Shown here piece by piece: positions 24,699 through 28,408 of a stretch of 28,408 nucleotides of DNA. The notes under the pieces are model-generated. The model made no database searches and had not been told where the DNA came from. It saw only the letters and a list, made by a program, of their open reading frames with translations. The stretch comes from UBA11650 sp963997925 (GTDB lineage: Bacteria; Chloroflexota; Dehalococcoidia; Lucifugimonadales; UBA3495): contig CAXEOX010000033.1 in NCBI GenBank assembly GCA_963997925.1, forward strand, positions 1 to 28,408. The letters run 5' to 3'. Position numbers and translations under genes: made by a program. Each line of letters opens with the position of its first letter. Position 1 is the stretch's first letter.

Positions 24699-27020
24699 TT
24701 ACTTCCCTTCCTTTTCCCAAATAGTATCAAGTATGGTCCCAGGGGTCATGGGAAGCTGGTTCACCCGAACGCCCGTAGCGGCATGGATAGCGTTGGACAG
24801 AGCCGCCAAGGGAGGAACGATGCACACTTCTCCGGTGCCTCTAACACCGAACGGATGCGCCGGGTTGGGGACCTCGACGATAACCGTGTCAATCATCGGC
24901 AGGTCCAGGCTGGTGGGCATCCGGTAGTCCAAGAAGGACGAGTTCATCATGTGTCCCTGATCGTTGAAGTAGTACTCTTCATTCAGCGCCCAGCCGATGC
25001 CCTGTACGGCGCCGCCTTGCAACTGACCCTCAACGTATGCGGGGTGAATCGCTTTACCGGCATCCTGAATCGCAGTGTAACGGAGAACTTCGACTTTTCC
25101 GGTCTCTGGGTCCACTTCCACGTCAACGATGTGGGTAGCCAAACAAGGTCCTGCTCCACCGGGGTTAACTCCGGCGCTGCCGGTGATTGGTCCACCGGTG
25201 GCGTTCTGGCGCGCCGCCAACTGCCGGAAGGTCAGCTTCAGCTCAGTGTCCATCTTGTGCTGCAAGACACCGCCTTCGTACTCCACATCCTCCACCGGAA
25301 TCTCCCAAATCTTGGCAGCACGCTCAATCATCTGGCGCTTCACTTCCTGGCCTGCTTCGTAAACCGCCCAGCCCGACTTAAAAGTCGCGCCGCTGCCGCC
25401 ACTGTTGGAGGTAAACCCGATGGATTCTGTATCACCCACAGTGGGTTTCACGGCTTCCACAGCGATCCCTAAAACCTCAGCTAACTGTTGAGCAAACGCA
25501 ACCCGGGTGCCGCTTAGATCCATCGACCCTTCTACCAGAGCGACCGTACCGTCGGCGTTCACGATGGCCATAGCGCTGGCGGGGCCAGTGCCGTTGCCCC
25601 AGAATCCACTGGCTACCCCCCGGCCCCGGTTGGGTCCGGTGATGGGAGCGCTGTAATGGGGATGGTTTTTGGCTGCCTCAAGGGTTTCTATAAAGCCAAC
25701 TTTAGGCATCAACGGCCCGGTGGCCCGGCGGGTGCCCTCTTTGGCGCAATTCAGCAATCTCAATTCGATGGGGTCCATCCCCAATGTTTCGGCCAGTTCG
25801 TCCATGGCTGTTTCCATCGCAAAGGCAGCCGCTTGTGCTCCAGGGGCCCGGTAGGCCGCAGCCTTGGGCCGGTTCACCAACACGTCGATGCCTTCCAAGT
25901 AGGCATTGGGAATGTCATAGGGGGAGAATATGCAGTTGCAGCCACCTGGAACGGGGGAACCGGGGAAACCGCCGGCTTCGTAGATCAGGCGGGCTTCCGC
26001 CGCAACCAACTTCCCGTCTTTGGTCGCGCCAATCTTAATCTTGATGTTGGTACCGGAGGTGGGTCCGCTGGATTCAAAAACTTCCGTCCTCGTCATGGTA
26101 ACCCTTACCGGCTTGCCAGACTTCTTGGCCAGAAGCGCCGCCACCGGCTCGGAGTAGACGATTCCCTTGGCTCCGAACCCGCCGCCTATCTCCATCGGCA
26201 TGACCTTAATCTTTGATACGGGGAGGTCCAGTAACCTGGACATCAGATCCCTAACGTTGAAGTGTCCTTGAGTGCTGGACCAGATCGTCAAGCTGCCATC
26301 GTTCTGCCACTGGGCGGTGCCGGTATGTGGCTCGATGTATCCCTGGTGCACCGGGGAAGTATTGGTTTCCTTCTCGATGATTATATCGGCCTGCTTGAAT
26401 CCCTCTTCAATATCTCCCAGCTTGAATTCAAACTGGTTGGCTACGTTGGTGCCATCGGACTTGTCGTCATCGGATTTATAGCCGCCAGCGCGCAAGCCAG
26501 GGTTAGATAGCGTGTGCAATCTCTCGTGGACGAGGGTGGCTCCGTCTTTCATCGCGTCTCGAAAGCCCAGAACGACCGGAAGAACTTCGTACTCCACGTC
26601 GATCAGCGCTAGGGCTTGTTCCGCCACATGGAGATTAGTCGCAGCCACTGCGGCGACGGCGTGTCCTTTATAAACGACCTTCTCATGGGCGAGGATATTG
26701 TTGCTGAGGAAGCGAAGATTGTGCATCGCTCCTTCGGCCAGGTCTTCCACTTTGCCGGTGGGCTGGTCCCAATCGGCCGAAGTGACTACAGCGTACACAC
26801 CGGGCGCTGCCTCGGCCTTGCTGGTGTCGATGGATTTGATCCGCGCATGGGCATGGGGGCTACGGAGAATCCGGCCGTGGAGCATTCCCGGCAGACTTAC
26901 ATCCACGCCGTATTGGGCCCGGCCGGTGACCTTGTCGGCGCCGTCATGACGGATGGGCCGGGACCCGATAACGTTGTACTCCCCGCTGGATAGGACGATA
27001 TTGGGCTTATAATCAAGCAT
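24699..27020 (-). CDS. Xanthine dehydrogenase-family molybdenum hydroxylase, large (molybdopterin) subunit
   Basis: A 773-aa catalytic subunit that hydroxylates a heterocycle or aldehyde at a molybdopterin cofactor. It shows the N-terminal a/b hammerhead start (DGADKVTGRAQYGVDVSLPG), the MPT-binding GGGFGAKG, AYRAPGA (Tyr390-Arg-Ala-Pro) and QGGAVQGIGWAL. The catalytic glutamate is Glu731 in VRGTGEVC. The loop AYRAPGA differs from the AYxCSFR loop of form I CO dehydrogenase and the AYRGAGR loop of form II, so a CO dehydrogenase is unlikely. FAD and 2Fe-2S subunits, normally adjacent, are not in the window. ATG 27020 has CGGAGAT as SD. It is the first gene of a leftward pair with the MoaD-like gene. 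Substrate is unknown; a purine, nicotinate-like ring or aldehyde is possible. Confidence 0.9.
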   Translation of the reverse strand: MLDYKPNIVLSSGEYNVIGSRPIRHDGADKVTGRAQYGVDVSLPGMLHGRILRSPHAHARIKSIDTSKAEAAPGVYAVVTSADWDQPTGKVEDLAEGAMHNLRFLSNNILAHEKVVYKGHAVAAVAATNLHVAEQALALIDVEYEVLPVVLGFRDAMKDGATLVHERLHTLSNPGLRAGGYKSDDDKSDGTNVANQFEFKLGDIEEGFKQADIIIEKETNTSPVHQGYIEPHTGTAQWQNDGSLTIWSSTQGHFNVRDLMSRLLDLPVSKIKVMPMEIGGGFGAKGIVYSEPVAALLAKKSGKPVRVTMTRTEVFESSGPTSGTNIKIKIGATKDGKLVAAEARLIYEAGGFPGSPVPGGCNCIFSPYDIPNAYLEGIDVLVNRPKAAAYRAPGAQAAAFAMETAMDELAETLGMDPIELRLLNCAKEGTRRATGPLMPKVGFIETLEAAKNHPHYSAPITGPNRGRGVASGFWGNGTGPASAMAIVNADGTVALVEGSMDLSGTRVAFAQQLAEVLGIAVEAVKPTVGDTESIGFTSNSGGSGATFKSGWAVYEAGQEVKRQMIERAAKIWEIPVEDVEYEGGVLQHKMDTELKLTFRQLAARQNATGGPITGSAGVNPGGAGPCLATHIVDVEVDPETGKVEVLRYTAIQDAGKAIHPAYVEGQLQGGAVQGIGWALNEEYYFNDQGHMMNSSFLDYRMPTSLDLPMIDTVIVEVPNPAHPFGVRGTGEVCIVPPLAALSNAIHAATGVRVNQLPMTPGTILDTIWEKEGK

Positions 27021-27229
27021 ACTTTATCTCCGAGCAAAGAATCAATCTTTAACTAAGTTACGACTGACCCATATATTACCATAAACGACCCCATAATCCA
27101 GAAGATTCAGGCAGCGAGGGGTCCGCGATCTGTGATTACTCCAAGGGGTCTACTCCTCTGTAATCAGGCTCGGTGCTGAAGACTCAAAGGCCATGCCGTT
27201 AGCCGCGTCTGTCCCCGAAAATCCGTTGG

Positions 27230-27238
27230 TGATATACT
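27230..27238 (+). promoter_or_regulatory. Candidate extended -10 promoter
   Basis: TG-a-TATACT is an extended -10 element with a poor -35. Transcription would start near 27245, upstream of the hairpin at 27254-27289 and the small ORF at 27328. Confidence 0.4.
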
Positions 27239-27253
27239 GCTTGCCAGCAGAGG

Positions 27254-27289
27254 ATCGTGGGGTCAAAACCGTGGGTAAATGACCACGAT
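27254..27289 (+). other. Leader inverted repeat upstream of the small ORF
   Basis: ATCGTGG (27254-27260) and CCACGAT (27283-27289) are complementary, and GTC/GAC pairs can extend the stem after a two-base bulge. Within the 27021-27327 gap there is also a 7-bp inverted repeat TGATTAC/GTAATCA (27133-27139, 27160-27166). No known riboswitch pattern was recognised; nothing else is seen in this gap. Confidence 0.35.
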
Positions 27290-27327
27290 ACTTCGCTCAG
27301 TTACATTCGATCAATAAGGAAATTTGA

Positions 27328-27489
27328 ATGAAAATGCCTTCAATTTTCAAGCCCAAGTCGGTAGCCACCGGAGTCGTCCTGGCTGGAGTCATACTCACGC
27401 CCCTGCTCAGCCACGGATGCTCGGTCAACGGCTCCAGCCCCGAATCCGGTCAAACAGTCTCCTCTTCGGTCTCTCACCAGTCCAGCTAA
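27328..27489 (+). CDS. Tiny putative exported or lipoprotein (53 aa)
   Basis: The ORF starts at ATG 27328 with an excellent SD (AAGGA, 27316-27320, 7-nt spacing). It has the layout of a secreted peptide: a basic N-terminus (MKMPSIFKPK), a hydrophobic segment (about residues 12-28, VATGVVLAGVILTPLL), then SHGC with the only cysteine at residue 31, followed by a Ser/Gly-rich polar tail. The Cys31 context is not a good lipobox (Ser at -3), so a cleaved or simply membrane-anchored peptide is also possible. It precedes the MBL/rhodanese gene by 101 bp on the same strand and may share its transcript. I know no family for it. Confidence 0.5.
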   Translation: MKMPSIFKPKSVATGVVLAGVILTPLLSHGCSVNGSSPESGQTVSSSVSHQSS

Positions 27490-27590
27490 GCAGTTATCGC
27501 CGGCGCTCTGGACATTAAAGTCCGCCTTGCGCCCATAACTTTTACGATACTTCTTAGAGACAAATCCCAACCAAGGGCGAGAGGAACGTT

Positions 27591-28408
27591 ATGTTCATTG
27601 AAACCGTCAGAATCGAAAGTCTGGCCAACAATTCCTATGTGGTAGGCTCGGAACAATCCGGGCAATGCGCAGTCATCGACCCAGCCCGGGACATCGATCA
27701 ATACGTAAATATCGTCTCCAAGCATGGCGTCCGAATCGCCTACGCTCTGGAAACCCACCTTCACAACGACTTCATATCCGGCGCCCGTGAATTAGCGGCC
27801 CAGACCGGGTGTCAGGTAGGTTCAAGCGCATCCGGCGGCCTGCTTTACCCGTCGGTCCGGCTGCAAGACGACGACACTTTCGACCTTGGCGAGTTCCAAC
27901 TCCGCATCCTTCACACTCCCGGTCACACGCCGGAACACATCTCCTTCATGGTGGAGGAGCAAGGGGAACCCAGAGCAGTATTCACTGGGGGCGCGTTGAT
28001 GTTGGGTGGAGCCGCGCGGGTTGACCTGCTGGGAAGCCGGGTCGCTCCTTACTTGGCCCGTTGGCTTTATCAGACGATTCACGGAAAGCTGCTTAAATTA
28101 CCCGACTCAGTCCAGATATACCCCACCCATGGCGGCGGCTCCTTCTGTTCCGCGGCTGCGGTGGGCGGCGGTGAGATTCCAACTTCCATCGGCGCGGAAA
28201 AGGAACACAATCCCTTCGCCGCTCACACCGAGGAAGACGCCTTTGTTAACTTCGCGCTGACCGGCTTGGGGTCTTACCCCAGCTATTACCGTTACATGGC
28301 CGATATCAACCGCCGCGGCCCTGACGTCCTGGGCGGCGTGCCGCGATTGGCATCCCTGACGCCCCTGTCGGTCCGGAACCAATTGGACGAAAACGCGATC
28401 ATGGTCGA
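27591..28408 (+). CDS. Metallo-beta-lactamase fold protein with rhodanese region, persulfide-dioxygenase-like (3' end outside window)
   Basis: The first 272 codons of a protein that continues past the right edge. The start ATG 27591 follows GAGAGGAA. The MBL fold shows THLHND (His56, His58, Asp60), HTPGHTPEH (His112, His116) and THGGG (His180). Family members such as ETHE1, CstB and related MBL-rhodanese fusions oxidise glutathione persulfide or other persulfides to sulfite. A rhodanese-like domain appears to begin near residue 262 (LTPLSVRNQLDENAIMVD), as in the fusions. The loop that normally reads FTGD has FTGG (Gly134), so the Asp metal ligand is missing. A diverged persulfide dioxygenase or another thiol-linked hydrolase remain open. 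Confidence 0.8.
   Translation, partial: MFIETVRIESLANNSYVVGSEQSGQCAVIDPARDIDQYVNIVSKHGVRIAYALETHLHNDFISGARELAAQTGCQVGSSASGGLLYPSVRLQDDDTFDLGEFQLRILHTPGHTPEHISFMVEEQGEPRAVFTGGALMLGGAARVDLLGSRVAPYLARWLYQTIHGKLLKLPDSVQIYPTHGGGSFCSAAAVGGGEIPTSIGAEKEHNPFAAHTEEDAFVNFALTGLGSYPSYYRYMADINRRGPDVLGGVPRLASLTPLSVRNQLDENAIMV

Noticed and set aside
24699..27020. Interpretation as aerobic CO dehydrogenase large subunit (coxL)
   Set aside because: The active-site loop is AYRAPGA rather than AYxCSFR or AYRGAGR, and coxM/coxS are not adjacent.
1..28408. CRISPR arrays, tRNA or rRNA genes, insertion sequences, integrase or att sites
   Set aside because: No regularly spaced repeats, no tRNA T-loop/acceptor pattern, and no transposase or recombinase motifs were seen on either strand.

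Overview
The window reads as one contiguous chromosomal piece of a free-living bacterium: roughly 55-60% G+C by eye, mixed ATG/GTG/TTG starts, good Shine-Dalgarno (SD) sites, and no IS, integrase, CRISPR or tRNA that I could find. The core genes (rpoB, rpoC, pyrD, secA) combined with acyl-CoA synthetase, hydantoinase, Gfo/Idh/MocA, molybdenum hydroxylase and tandem SagB-type genes suggest an uncultivated Chloroflexota (Dehalococcoidia/SAR202-like). That placement is an inference from gene content, not from a tree.

Layout. 1-807: a gene-poor stretch with one or two doubtful small ORFs and a striking cluster of perfect palindromes (388-548). 808-2463 (+): a medium-chain/aromatic acyl-CoA synthetase. 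2464-2871: no convincing gene. 2872-5781 (-): an MFS transporter followed by a dihydropyrimidinase/hydantoinase, probably co-transcribed for uptake and ring opening of a cyclic ureide or related compound. 5906-17960 (+): a strong sigma70-type promoter, then rpoB-rpoC overlapping by 1 nt, a class 1 dihydroorotate dehydrogenase, and secA, closed by a perfect 14-bp hairpin.

18017-21474 (-): a copper-homeostasis operon, in transcription order csoR, a DUF1330-family gene, copA (P1B ATPase) and a YHS-domain metal-binding protein. A CsoR-type operator (21499-21523) lies just downstream of a good promoter, so copper de-repression of the whole unit is likely. 21571-22684 (+): a divergently transcribed Gfo/Idh/MocA oxidoreductase with its own near-consensus promoter. 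22695-24230 (-): a tandem SagB-type nitroreductase-fold enzyme. 24338-27020 (-): a molybdenum hydroxylase large subunit coupled to a MoaD-like ubiquitin-fold protein, ended by a clear intrinsic terminator. 27230-28408 (+): a tiny putative exported/lipoprotein ORF followed by the 5' part of a metallo-beta-lactamase + rhodanese (persulfide-dioxygenase-like) protein that runs off the right edge.

Most of the window is ordinary. The parts most worth a second look are the palindrome cluster at 388-548, the CsoR operon with an embedded DUF1330 gene, the orphan SagB protein, the MoaD-like protein ending Gly-Gly-Gly-Ser, and the sulfur-type MBL protein lacking the usual Asp metal ligand. I found no clear evidence of a wholly new multi-gene system.
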